53,126 bases of DNA from an uncultured bacterium (GTDB taxonomy: Bacteria; Chloroflexota; Anaerolineae; J036; Brachytrichaceae): positions 1-53,126 of the forward strand of contig CAIXPS010000548.1 of assembly GCA_903921365.1 (NCBI GenBank). The letters run 5' to 3'. Made by a program: the position numbers and the translations under genes. The notes beneath the pieces were generated by a model. The model ran no database searches and was not told the DNA's origin. It worked only from the letters and a program-made list of their open reading frames with translations. This document shows, piece by piece, positions 40,993-49,131 of this stretch (its first letter is position 1; every line of letters begins with the position of its first letter).

Positions 40993-42101
40993 ATCCGACC
41001 GAGCAAAGAGCGCACTTCGTTGCACTGGCGCGCATCAAAGGAATTGGCCCTGTGCGGCTGAGGGCGATACTGGCAGTGTTTCCATCTGCCGCCGATGCTT
41101 GGCGCGCTGACCTGGCAGAATTACAATCCACCGGTCTGGACTCCAAATCGATTCACGCCATCATCGAGGCGCGCAAAGGCGTCGATCCTCAAAAGGAATA
41201 TGAGCAGGTCGTTCAAAACAAGATTGATATCCTGACCTGGGATGACCCGACGTATCCGAAACTGCTCAAACAAATCGGTGATCCTCCTCCGGTGCTGTAC
41301 ATCCGTGGCACACTCAAAGAAGAAGATGCCTGGGCTATCGGCGTTGTGGGGACGCGGCACGTGACCACCTATGGTCGCACGGTCAGCGAGACGCTGGCGC
41401 GCGACCTCGCGGCAAACCACATCACGGTCGTCAGCGGTTTGGCGCGCGGCGTTGACGGAGTCGCGCATCAAGCGGCGATCAACGCCGGTGGGCGCACGAT
41501 CGCGGTTCTGGGTTGCGGCGTTGACATCGTGTACCCACCGGATCACAGGAAGCTGGCGCACGAGATCGTTGAGCACGGCGCCTTAGTCAGCGACTACCCG
41601 CCCGGCACACAACCTGAAGGCGTCAATTTCCCACCGCGAAACCGCATCATCAGCGGGATGAGTCTGGGTGTTGTTGTCATTGAGGCGGGAGAACCGAGTG
41701 GCGCGTTGATCACAAGCGATTTCGCCCTCGAACAAGGGCGCGAGGTGTTCGCGGTTCCAGGCAGCATTTTCAGCAAGGCGAGTAAAGGGACCAACAAGCT
41801 GATCCAGAAAGGGGCCAAACTCGTGACCTGTGTGGCCGACATACTGGAAGAACTGAACATCAGCATGGTGACCGATTACATCGCGACCCAGGAGGCCGCG
41901 CCTGAGAACGACACCGAGAAGGCCGTGCTGGGACAGCTATCGCATGAACCAACGCTTACCGATGATCTGGTGAATAAACTCAATCTGCCCACTGAGGTCG
42001 TCACCGGCACGCTCGCCATCATGGAATTAAAGGGGATGGTGCGGCAGGCGAATGGGACCAGTTACGTGCTCGCACGTGAAGGCCCCACCCCATACGGTTA
42101 A
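40989..42101 (+). CDS. dprA: DNA processing protein DprA, probable CTG start
   Basis: 370 residues from CTG 40989. DprA loads RecA on incoming single-stranded DNA in transformation. The Rossmann-like core is plain: VVGTRHVTTYGRTVSE, VVSGLARGVDGVAHQAAI, TIAVLGCGVDIVYPP, GVNFPPRNRIISGMSLGVVVIEA, SGALITSDFALEQGREVFAVPGS; a winged-helix-like C-domain follows. The nearest GTG (41052) lies within the N-terminal helix-hairpin-helix sequence (ALARIKGIGPVRLRAIL), so it is too late. In-frame CTG at 40989 overlaps the rimM stop (CTGA) and has AGAGGGG 8 bases before it. Confidence 0.9.
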   Translation: MNPTEQRAHFVALARIKGIGPVRLRAILAVFPSAADAWRADLAELQSTGLDSKSIHAIIEARKGVDPQKEYEQVVQNKIDILTWDDPTYPKLLKQIGDPPPVLYIRGTLKEEDAWAIGVVGTRHVTTYGRTVSETLARDLAANHITVVSGLARGVDGVAHQAAINAGGRTIAVLGCGVDIVYPPDHRKLAHEIVEHGALVSDYPPGTQPEGVNFPPRNRIISGMSLGVVVIEAGEPSGALITSDFALEQGREVFAVPGSIFSKASKGTNKLIQKGAKLVTCVADILEELNISMVTDYIATQEAAPENDTEKAVLGQLSHEPTLTDDLVNKLNLPTEVVTGTLAIMELKGMVRQANGTSYVLAREGPTPYG

Positions 42102-42112
42102 AATGGTGAACT

Positions 42113-42796
42113 ATGCTTACTGAGTACCTGCGCATGATCCTCCGCCGCTGGTGGCTTGTCCTGATTCCGGTTATAGCGCTCGCTGTATTCACGGTCGTCA
42201 GTTACCGCGCGCCCGCGGTGAGTTACAAGGTAACGATGCGGTTTGCCGCCGGGTTGCCGCCAGAACGGACAACAGGCGTATTCAACTACGAACGGTACTA
42301 CTCATGGTTGACCTCTGAATACATGGCGAATGGCTTCGCCGACGTGGCGCGCACAAGCATCTTTGCGCAGAACGTCGCGGATAAGGTGAATGCGCAGGGC
42401 ATGGCAGTGAACGCGGACATGATCCAAGGCGCCGTTTCCTCTGACCAGAAACAAAGCCTCCTGGTGATCTACCTGACTTGGCCGGATGCTGCGCAGGCGG
42501 TCAAGATTGGAGATGCGATCAGCGCCGAGTTTGCAGAGCATGGGCTGACCTATTGGCCGCAGATTTCGTCCGCAGGCAGCGCGCCTTTAGTGCAATTGGA
42601 TCGGCCAATACCCGTGCCTTTTACACCTTCGCTGCGCGATCGCTTCGATCTGCCTATCCGGTTCATCCTTGCGCTGGTTGTCGGCGTGGCGCTGGCGTTT
42701 ATCGCCCACTTCCTCGACCCATTCGTGCATGATCGGCGTGAACTCGAACACCTGGGACTGACTGTAATCGTCGATATACCGGCAGCGAAACGCTGA
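42113..42796 (+). CDS. Wzz/chain-length-determinant-like membrane protein (1)
   Basis: 227 residues. Membrane helices at about 13-31 (WWLVLIPVIALAVFTVVSY) and 182-203, with an extracytoplasmic loop between; a Pro-rich stretch (DRPIPVPFTPSLRDRFDLP) precedes the second helix, as in Wzz co-polymerases that set polysaccharide length. Together with the next two genes it makes a Wzz-Wzz-kinase module. Nothing in the window shows the polymer made; two GT4 enzymes and an export permease are 25 kb away. Confidence 0.75.
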   Translation: MLTEYLRMILRRWWLVLIPVIALAVFTVVSYRAPAVSYKVTMRFAAGLPPERTTGVFNYERYYSWLTSEYMANGFADVARTSIFAQNVADKVNAQGMAVNADMIQGAVSSDQKQSLLVIYLTWPDAAQAVKIGDAISAEFAEHGLTYWPQISSAGSAPLVQLDRPIPVPFTPSLRDRFDLPIRFILALVVGVALAFIAHFLDPFVHDRRELEHLGLTVIVDIPAAKR

Positions 42797-42861
42797 GTGG
42801 TCGTCGGGCTCGATCTGACTTAATCATCCGGTTTCACCGATAATGAGACACTGATAATACG

Positions 42862-43512
42862 ATGGAAGCACAAGATTACCTACAACTCGCAAAACGGCGC
42901 GCCTGGATCGTGCTCGTGGTGGCAGTGATCGCCGGGATGAGTGCGTTTGTTTTCAGCAAAGCGCAAACGCCCATTTATAAGTCCACGATGGAGCTGTTTA
43001 TACAGCCGGCCAGAACCGACTTCGGGCTGACGCAATCCGCGAAGCAACTCCTGAGTTCGTACATCGGGATCATATTCAATAAGACTAATGCGGCGAAGCT
43101 CAATTCCAGTCTGGGCCTTGAGTACGGCGGCGACCGAATTTATAACAGCACGAAAGTTGCTGATGATGCGGCGCGCTTTGCCGTTCAGATCGAAATCAGC
43201 GATTATGATGGAGACACTGCCAATCGCATCGCAAAGGCATGGGCGGTGTACTTTGCCGACTGGCGCAACACCGAGAACGCCAAACAACGGCGCGAGGATC
43301 GGGTTGATGCAATTCTGGGCGACGATCCCGTATACAATCAGGATTACCCGCGCACGGCAGTCAACGTGATCGCAGGCGCCATCCTGGGCGGACTGGTTGG
43401 CATCCTCATCGTGATTGGGCTGGAATGGTCACAGGCCGACGTCCTGCGCAAACAATCCGACATTGAGCGCAAACTGGCAATACCCGTTATTGGGGCCATA
43501 CCGCATGAATAA
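42862..43512 (+). CDS. Wzz/chain-length-determinant-like membrane protein (2)
   Basis: 216 residues, beginning MEAQDYLQLAKRRAWIVLVVAVIAGMSAFVFSK (first helix about 13-31) and ending with a second helix (NVIAGAILGGLVGILIVIGL, about 171-190) and a cytoplasmic tail with ERKLAIPVIGAIP. The KAQTPIYKSTMELFI and KLLNSSLG-like middle is Wzz-type. It probably works with the kinase that follows; the tail would touch it. Confidence 0.78.
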   Translation: MEAQDYLQLAKRRAWIVLVVAVIAGMSAFVFSKAQTPIYKSTMELFIQPARTDFGLTQSAKQLLSSYIGIIFNKTNAAKLNSSLGLEYGGDRIYNSTKVADDAARFAVQIEISDYDGDTANRIAKAWAVYFADWRNTENAKQRREDRVDAILGDDPVYNQDYPRTAVNVIAGAILGGLVGILIVIGLEWSQADVLRKQSDIERKLAIPVIGAIPHE

Positions 43513-43531
43513 ACCGCGCGCATCTGTCGTA

Positions 43532-43588
43532 AAAGATTCAAGGCAATGTTTATCCAGATACACGCTAGCGCATTGCTTTGAATCCTTT
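43532..43588 (+). promoter_or_regulatory. Long stem-loop in the leader of the CpsD-like gene
   Basis: AAAGATTCAAGGCAATG (43532-43548) pairs with CATTGCTTTGAATCCTTT (43571-43588): 17 bp with one G-U pair and one bulged C, loop of 22 bases. It stands directly before the GGAAGGA ribosome-binding site and ATG at 43604 and may control translation or mRNA stability. No T-run, so not a classic terminator. Confidence 0.6.
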
Positions 43589-43603
43589 AGGGAAGGATAG
43601 AAG

Positions 43604-44251
43604 ATGAACTTGATAACACTCACCAATCCACAGTCCGCTGCCGCTGAGGCCTATCGCACCTTGCGCACAAACCTGCATTTCGCCACGCTGGACGCCCCGG
43701 TCAAGACGATTGTTGTGACTTCACCATCGGCCGGCGAGGATAAGACAACCGTGCTGGCAAATCTCGCAGTCGTGATGGCGCAGGCCGGCAAGAAAGTGAT
43801 CGCAGTCGACGCTGATTTGCGCCACTCAGTGCTGCATGAGTTCTTCGGCCTGAAAAACGAGCGCGGACTCAGCGACATGCTGACGCGCGGTGTTTCTGAC
43901 GGGCAGATACCGCTCTCTCCCACCAGTGTTGCCGGGTTGAGCGTGCTCACCAGCGGAACGGCGCAGATAAGCCCGCTGGACCTACTGGACTCGCCGCAGA
44001 TGCGCGAGACGATCAAATCACTCACATCTCAAGCGGACATCGTGCTATTCGATAGCGCGCCAATGATCGGCGTGAGCGACACCGCTATACTCGCTTCACA
44101 GACAGACGGCGTGTTAATGGTTGTGGAAATGGGCAAGACTCGCCGCGCCCATGTGCAACAGGCGCGCGATTTGCTAAGCCGCGCCCATGCGCGCCTGCTC
44201 GGCGCAGTAACATTAAATTCGACGAAAGACCGCGACCTGATTTCGTACTAG
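43604..44251 (+). CDS. CpsD/CapB-like tyrosine-kinase-type ATPase, altered P-loop
   Basis: 215 residues. Bacterial tyrosine kinases of this kind are activated by the Wzz-like membrane protein and control polysaccharide synthesis. AEAYRTLRTNLHFA is typical of the N-terminus. The P-loop is SPSAGEDKTT from S40: Asp 46 replaces the second Gly of GEGKS/T. Walker A' is VIAVDADLR (D69, D71), Walker B IVLFDSAP (D150). The C-terminus has only one Tyr (the last residue) rather than a Tyr cluster. GGAAGGA ribosome-binding site 6 bases upstream. Confidence 0.82.
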   Translation: MNLITLTNPQSAAAEAYRTLRTNLHFATLDAPVKTIVVTSPSAGEDKTTVLANLAVVMAQAGKKVIAVDADLRHSVLHEFFGLKNERGLSDMLTRGVSDGQIPLSPTSVAGLSVLTSGTAQISPLDLLDSPQMRETIKSLTSQADIVLFDSAPMIGVSDTAILASQTDGVLMVVEMGKTRRAHVQQARDLLSRAHARLLGAVTLNSTKDRDLISY

Positions 44252-44272
44252 CGGGAACAGGTTGCAATTAGG

Positions 44273-44278
44273 TATAAT
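44273..44278 (+). promoter_or_regulatory. -10 box (TATAAT) before the unknown 523-residue gene
   Basis: Perfect TATAAT, 38 bases before the GTG start. No -35 box at the right distance. The leader holds AAAAGG, 12 bases before the GTG, as a weak ribosome-binding site. Confidence 0.4.
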
Positions 44279-44316
44279 CCCTTAGTTACCATCTTAAGTA
44301 AAAGGTTCTCAAGCTT

Positions 44317-45888
44317 GTGATTCATAGGCAAACGCAAACACGTGAATACTGGTCGGCGTACGAATTCACTCAGGACGACGCCGATTTCCTTTCGAATTAT
44401 TTGCTGGAAGCAGGCAGTCCCAAGCCTTTGAGTGATCTTGCTCATGCCGTTATCCAGCATCGCACTGATAAAGAGTCGGCTGTCGTTCGTCGCGACTTGG
44501 AACGACGCACTATTTATCAGCCCAAAAAGACTTATAAGGTTGGCGAGGAGGTGATGTTCTCCACGCTGAAACTCATGGCGGGGCGCGTCATCGGATTGCG
44601 ACCAGGCCACAATCCTGAAAAGTCGTCCTTTGACGTCATCACCGTCGAACTGGCAAATGGCAGGAAGCGCGAGTTCGCAGCAAACTATGCCTGGCCGCAC
44701 CGGCTGAATGACGACAACATTCTGACCACCCTCAATGAGGGGGAGGTGCTGAAGACGCCCGAAGAATTGCATGGTTTATACGGCGCCAACATCGCTGCCG
44801 TGGTTGACGCCGGTCTGGTGCGCAACCCCGAGTTCATGCGCATCGCCAACGAATGGTTCCTGCGCGCGATGATGGCCGAAGTGAATGTCGGTCACCTGAA
44901 CCTCGCCGAAGCGGTTCTTGATATGTCTGGCGGCGGGCCGCTGCCCACCCTTACCATCCTTCAAGAACTCGGACTTCCGCCCGAAATCGCTGGCAATCTT
45001 CAGGAAATCTCGCTGAACAACGCTCTGGTTCGCGACGAGCGGTTTGACGATGTCAGCCTTGATGACGGCATTTCGGCATGGTTCCTGCGCCGCCTTGAAC
45101 CCCCTGAGGTGCGCATCGTCCCCGCAGCGCTTCGTCCGGCGCGCTTCAATGGTGAAAAGAACATCAGCCCGGAACTCGCGCAGTTGGCGGTTGAACTTGA
45201 TGATGAGTTATCGTTCGACCCGGACGCGCCAGCCGAACCCGCTCAAAGCGCATCGTTGATCCTGACCTTTCCCCACCGGCGCGCGGGCACACTGGGATGG
45301 TCATCACGCGTATCCGCTGTCCTGCCTAAAGTGAGCAAGCCGCGCGTGCCTATTACCTTTCAGGATCGCTCCACAGGCCGGCAGTTCGTAGTGTGGCTGG
45401 TTCGCGATGGACGGTATATCTACGGCTTGGGGGATTGGTACCGTCAGAATGAATTGCCTGCCGGCGCCTTTCTTGAGCTTTCGCGGGGTCAAACTGACAA
45501 CGTCGTGTTGATTGACTGCAAACGCCGCAGGCCTAAAAAGGAATGGGTGCATGTAGCAGGAAACCGTGATGGGCATCTGCGACAGGAAACCGCTCAACGC
45601 CAGGTGGCCTGTGAATTCGATGAACTCATGGCGGTGTTCGTGGATAATCCCGCAACTCTCGATGGGTTGCGCGGCGACCGTCCGCGCGACATCACACAAG
45701 CGGTGCGCGAAGCCTTCCCTGAAATTGCCAAGCTCAGCACACAGGGCAATGTGCACGCCCGCACGCTGTATGCTGTGGTAAATGTCATTACACGCGCAAC
45801 GCCGCTCGATGTCTTTGCAGCGTTGCAGGCCAGCGGATCCTATGTTCCAGTGGGTGACAACTACTGGCACTTGAGTGAGTCCCGCTAG
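44317..45888 (+). CDS. Large protein of unknown function
   Basis: 523 residues from GTG, not recognised. Residues 1-60 look helical (YWSAYEFTQDDADFLSNYLL, PLSDLAHAVIQHR), followed by a basic run (VVRRDLERRTIYQPKKTYK). Residues 73-125 read as a small beta-barrel (GEEVMFSTLKLMAGRVIGLRP, FDVITVELANGRKREFA). 130-285 are mixed, 284-308 acidic and Pro/Ala-rich. 340-440 hold beta-rich TFQDRSTGRQFVVWLVRDGRYIYGL and LELSRGQTDNVVLI. The C-terminus is helical, with TQAVREAFPEIAKLS and NVITRATPLDVFAAL. No signal peptide or membrane helix. The helical start and barrel hint at nucleic-acid binding, which is only a guess. It has a plausible own promoter. Confidence 0.75.
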   Translation: MIHRQTQTREYWSAYEFTQDDADFLSNYLLEAGSPKPLSDLAHAVIQHRTDKESAVVRRDLERRTIYQPKKTYKVGEEVMFSTLKLMAGRVIGLRPGHNPEKSSFDVITVELANGRKREFAANYAWPHRLNDDNILTTLNEGEVLKTPEELHGLYGANIAAVVDAGLVRNPEFMRIANEWFLRAMMAEVNVGHLNLAEAVLDMSGGGPLPTLTILQELGLPPEIAGNLQEISLNNALVRDERFDDVSLDDGISAWFLRRLEPPEVRIVPAALRPARFNGEKNISPELAQLAVELDDELSFDPDAPAEPAQSASLILTFPHRRAGTLGWSSRVSAVLPKVSKPRVPITFQDRSTGRQFVVWLVRDGRYIYGLGDWYRQNELPAGAFLELSRGQTDNVVLIDCKRRRPKKEWVHVAGNRDGHLRQETAQRQVACEFDELMAVFVDNPATLDGLRGDRPRDITQAVREAFPEIAKLSTQGNVHARTLYAVVNVITRATPLDVFAALQASGSYVPVGDNYWHLSESR

Positions 45889-45910
45889 CTCTATCTGCAT
45901 GATCAGTTCA

Positions 45911-45933
45911 CGCCCCCCTTAAATCGGGGGGCG
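45911..45933 (+). promoter_or_regulatory. GC-rich hairpin directly before the phosphodiester-glycosidase start
   Basis: CGCCCCCC (45911-45918) and GGGGGGCG (45926-45933) form a perfect 8-bp stem with a 7-base loop. It ends 5 bases before the ATG and contains the only G-rich run that could act as ribosome-binding site, so it may hide it. It may also serve as a weak terminator of the upstream gene. Confidence 0.55.
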
Positions 45934-45938
45934 ATCCA

Positions 45939-47228
45939 ATGAATAACTCTAAACCCAACAACAACTCCAGAATTTCTCCATGGGCCTCTTTGAAAAAATG
46001 GCTCAAACTGACAGCCGTAATCGTTGCAGTGCTATTGGTGCTGCTGCTGGGGTTAGTTGCAATCCCCGTGATCTCACCAGCTGCCGGCGCACAGATGGCC
46101 GATACACTGCGATCGATCATTGGCGTGCAGGCCGTGGCGGACATCGAAAGTTTTTCATTCCAGATACAGGATGTCTTTAACCGGACGCGCTATCAGGTGA
46201 GCGGCGAAAAACCAAAACTCTCCTTTGCCAGCACACCGGTGGATTCTCAACCCACCCTTCCACCGATTGAAACGCGCGCGCCTCGCGTTGCTTTAACCGC
46301 AACACCATCGACGACCCTGGCGGGAACGCCTGCTGCCATAAAACCAGCCGGCCCAACGCCAACTCCCATCCCGTTGCCAAGCGTCCTGGATGCCGCGCCA
46401 TACATCGACGGCGGGTGGCAGGCATTTGGCCCGATTATGTCGGGTCGCCCCATTCTCGCTCGCGGCACAGTAAAACCTGACCCGGCGCGAGCCTATGCGC
46501 AGGCTGCGGTGGTGCGAATCGATCTCTCACAGGTGGACCTTCACTTTATACTCGGCACACTGGAACCCGTGAGCGCCCGTGGCGTCCAGCCGGTGACCCG
46601 CACCGGGTTCATCCCAATCCAGGACCAATCCCCCGACACGTCAGGCTTGCTCGTGGCATTTAACGGCGGCTTCAAGTCCATCCATGGCAACTTTGGCGTT
46701 GCGATCAACGGCATAAACATCATTACGCCCTCTTACGGGCTGGCCTCACTGGTCATCTACAACGATGGGTCGATCGATCTGGGCTCGTGGGGTATCGATA
46801 TCACAAACACGACTAACATCGTTGCCGTTCGCCAGAACTGCCCGATGTTGCTTGACATGGGACATGTAAACCCCTCAGTCAATGATGGCAACCGCAAGGA
46901 GTGGGGCTACACGGTCAAGAATCTCGATACGACATGGCGATCCGGGATCGGGATCACGCGCGACGGTCGTTTCCTGATCTACGCCACAGGCCCTTCCCTG
47001 ACTGTGCAATCCCTTGGCGATGCGCTCAGAATCGCCGGCGCATACAACGCCATGCAACTGGACATCAACGGCTTCTTCACGCGCTTTGCAATCTATCACA
47101 CCGCCCCCCCCAACAGCCGCCATCCCGTGGCCGCAGACAAACTACTCAACGAGATGTCAGTGACGCCCAATCAGTTTCTTGAGCCATACGATCGTGATTT
47201 CTTCTATGTGACGCTTCACAGAAACTGA
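45939..47228 (+). CDS. Phosphodiester glycosidase (NAGPA/DUF2233) family membrane protein
   Basis: 429 residues. N-terminal helix at about 24-44 (LTAVIVAVLLVLLLGLVAIPV), then a Pro/Thr-rich linker (residues 110-145), then the NAGPA-type domain: VVRIDLSQVDLHFILGT, LVAFNGGFKSIHGNFGVAING, GLASLVIYNDGSIDLGSWG, IGITRDGRFLIYATGPSL, AMQLDINGFFTRFA. In this family the domain removes GlcNAc from phosphodiester-linked sugars or acts on envelope glycans, which fits the polysaccharide-type genes upstream. The end overlaps the convergent oxidoreductase by 13 bases. Confidence 0.8.
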   Translation: MNNSKPNNNSRISPWASLKKWLKLTAVIVAVLLVLLLGLVAIPVISPAAGAQMADTLRSIIGVQAVADIESFSFQIQDVFNRTRYQVSGEKPKLSFASTPVDSQPTLPPIETRAPRVALTATPSTTLAGTPAAIKPAGPTPTPIPLPSVLDAAPYIDGGWQAFGPIMSGRPILARGTVKPDPARAYAQAAVVRIDLSQVDLHFILGTLEPVSARGVQPVTRTGFIPIQDQSPDTSGLLVAFNGGFKSIHGNFGVAINGINIITPSYGLASLVIYNDGSIDLGSWGIDITNTTNIVAVRQNCPMLLDMGHVNPSVNDGNRKEWGYTVKNLDTTWRSGIGITRDGRFLIYATGPSLTVQSLGDALRIAGAYNAMQLDINGFFTRFAIYHTAPPNSRHPVAADKLLNEMSVTPNQFLEPYDRDFFYVTLHRN

Positions 47229-48697
47229 AGAATCTCGTCGACAACGCGCAGGGCGCCCATCGTCACCCCGGCAGTGCTTTGACCGGGGAAAATACTGTCG
47301 CCAACAAGCCATGCGTTTGGCAATCCTGTCCACGGCCCGCGCGCATTGAACAGGCTGGTAAATGGAAAACCACCCACACCCCCTTTGTGGCGGCGCGTGT
47401 AAAAACGAAAGGTCACCGGGGTTCCAGACAACAGTAAATGAACATGCCCGCGCAGGCCTGGGATGACTCGTTCGGCGTTATCCAGCATTCGCTCGGAATA
47501 AGCAGCGACGCGATCATCATATTCCTGTTGGGCGCCAGGATGGTCGCGCAACGCCCACCAATCTGCCAGGCGCGTGTGTGTGCTGATCGTCAGCGCCCGT
47601 TGACCCGGCGGCGCGCGCCGCGCATCGCCCTGCATCGAGAACGACATGAAGATCGAGTTGGTTTCGCCAAGCGGACGGCCATAGTCTGCAACGACCTGGA
47701 CATGGTCACAGGAAGGCGCAACGGATTCATCCACACCGGCATAGAGCGTAAACGCGCCCCATTCATCGGCGCGGCGCCGGGTTTCGGCCTGTAACGAAGC
47801 AGGAGCGGCATCGCCGAGCAAGCGCGCAAGGTCCCAGGGCGTGAGATTCGCGACGCAGATGTCGCACTCTGCCCTTAAGCCCTTGTTGGTGTGGACAGCC
47901 GAGACACGGCCCTCTCGCGTTTCAATCTTGACCACTTCCTGTCTGAACAACACCTGCCCGCCAAAACGCTTGATCGCATCCACCAGTTGCAGCGCGATTC
48001 CACCGATCCCGCCCTCGACATGGTTGACCCCCTTGCGCGGCAAGTCATAGGCTGCTGCGCCAAACAAAGCGCTGGCCTTGTCGGCGGTGGTCTGCGCGCT
48101 GATCAGCAACTGGGCATTCAGGAATGTTGTGAAGGCGCGATCGCGCGCGCCCACCTGCTCCGCCCACTGTTGTGCGTTCTGAAAGAGATGCGGAAGAGCA
48201 GCGATGGTGCGCGGGCGGAGAGCGAGGCCTGCCTGCGCCAGTTGCGCGAGATTTGACGGCGGCCAGGCTGGGCGGCGCGATGCGAAATCCCATACGACGT
48301 CGCTGATGCGCTCAAGGCATTCATTCATCCGCAGGATAGCGCTCACGTCATGACTGTCAGCGAAGACGCGGCTGAGTTCAGCATGCCAGTGTGCCTCATC
48401 GCCCCACCGGGTAATCGTCCGGTCGGGCAACACGATCTGCCACGCCGGGTCAACCGCATGAACGCGCCAATCAATCCCCAGTATTTTTCCCACGACGTCA
48501 TGCGGGCCGCCAGCCTGAAAGCCGCCGGCAAGCGTCGCGCCGGCGTCAAAGCGATACCCTTTGTGGTAAAACGTGCCAGCGCAGCCGCCGGGATACACAT
48601 GCGCTTCGAGCACAGTGACATTGTGACCTGCCTTTGCAAGCAAGGCTGCGGCGGTTGCGCCGCCCACGCCGGCGCCAATAACGATTACCTTTGACAT
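47216..48697 (-). CDS. FAD-dependent oxidoreductase, phytoene desaturase/carotenoid isomerase-like (CrtI/CrtISO)
   Basis: 493 residues. The FAD-binding motif VIVIGAGVGGATAAALLAKAGH is at 4-25, and GGCAGTF with RFDAGATLAGG follows, as in CrtI/CrtH. The C-terminus LPNAWLVGDSIFPGQSTAGVTMGALRV is a very characteristic signature of carotene isomerases and desaturases. GGIGGIALQLVDAIKRFGGQVLFRQEVVKI is the middle oligomeric/substrate segment. No crtB or crtE is near, so a carotenoid role is likely but unproved. Confidence 0.83.
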   Translation of the reverse strand: MSKVIVIGAGVGGATAAALLAKAGHNVTVLEAHVYPGGCAGTFYHKGYRFDAGATLAGGFQAGGPHDVVGKILGIDWRVHAVDPAWQIVLPDRTITRWGDEAHWHAELSRVFADSHDVSAILRMNECLERISDVVWDFASRRPAWPPSNLAQLAQAGLALRPRTIAALPHLFQNAQQWAEQVGARDRAFTTFLNAQLLISAQTTADKASALFGAAAYDLPRKGVNHVEGGIGGIALQLVDAIKRFGGQVLFRQEVVKIETREGRVSAVHTNKGLRAECDICVANLTPWDLARLLGDAAPASLQAETRRRADEWGAFTLYAGVDESVAPSCDHVQVVADYGRPLGETNSIFMSFSMQGDARRAPPGQRALTISTHTRLADWWALRDHPGAQQEYDDRVAAYSERMLDNAERVIPGLRGHVHLLLSGTPVTFRFYTRRHKGGVGGFPFTSLFNARGPWTGLPNAWLVGDSIFPGQSTAGVTMGALRVVDEILQFL

Positions 48698-48769
48698 ATG
48701 GATACGGGACGGTAGCGTATTACAAATCGATGAGACGCGGCTGAGATGCCAAAGGATCGCGCGCGCCTA

Positions 48770-48797
48770 TTGACATCGCCCATTCAATCCGTATACT
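48770..48797 (+). promoter_or_regulatory. Promoter of the trp operon (TTGACA-N16-TATACT)
   Basis: TTGACA at 48770-48775, a 16-base spacer and TATACT at 48792-48797; the start would be near 48804, at the first bases of the T-box leader. Confidence 0.78.
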
Positions 48798-48803
48798 TGG
48801 CGC

Positions 48804-49113
48804 ATAGAATTTAAGAACTAAGGCAACGATCAAGACGAGTATGCGGCGTAGAAACGCACAGAGAGCCGGGCCTTGAGCTGAGAGCCGGGCGCGTGGAGCG
48901 ACGCAGAATGGACTTGGGAGCCGTGATTTGAAAGCAGGCGACTGCGAGTAGATGATCCGGAACTGCCACCGTTACAGGGCAGAGCGCATGATTGTGCGCG
49001 TAACAGAGCGCGGCTATTGTTTTTCTAACCGTCATTCGCCTTAGCCGCATACCAGGGTGGCACCACGAGCAAACATCTCTCGTCCCTTATGTACGAGAGA
49101 TGTTTTGTTTTTT
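48804..49113 (+). ncRNA. T-box leader (tryptophan-type) with terminator
   Basis: The conserved T-box AGGGTGGCACCACG begins at 49054. In it TGGC would pair with the GCCA end of uncharged tRNA-Trp. A terminator with the stem AAACATCTCTCGT (49071-49083)/ACGAGAGATGTTT (49093-49105) and a T-run to 49113 follows, which the antiterminator would replace. Near the 5' end GACGAGTATGCG fits the stem I base, and TGG at 48909-48911 (in GAATGGACTT) is a plausible specifier for tryptophan. A TGG codon and trpE downstream fit each other. Uncharged tRNA-Trp would turn the operon on. Confidence 0.88.
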
Positions 49114-49131
49114 CGTGTTGGAGAATGAGAA

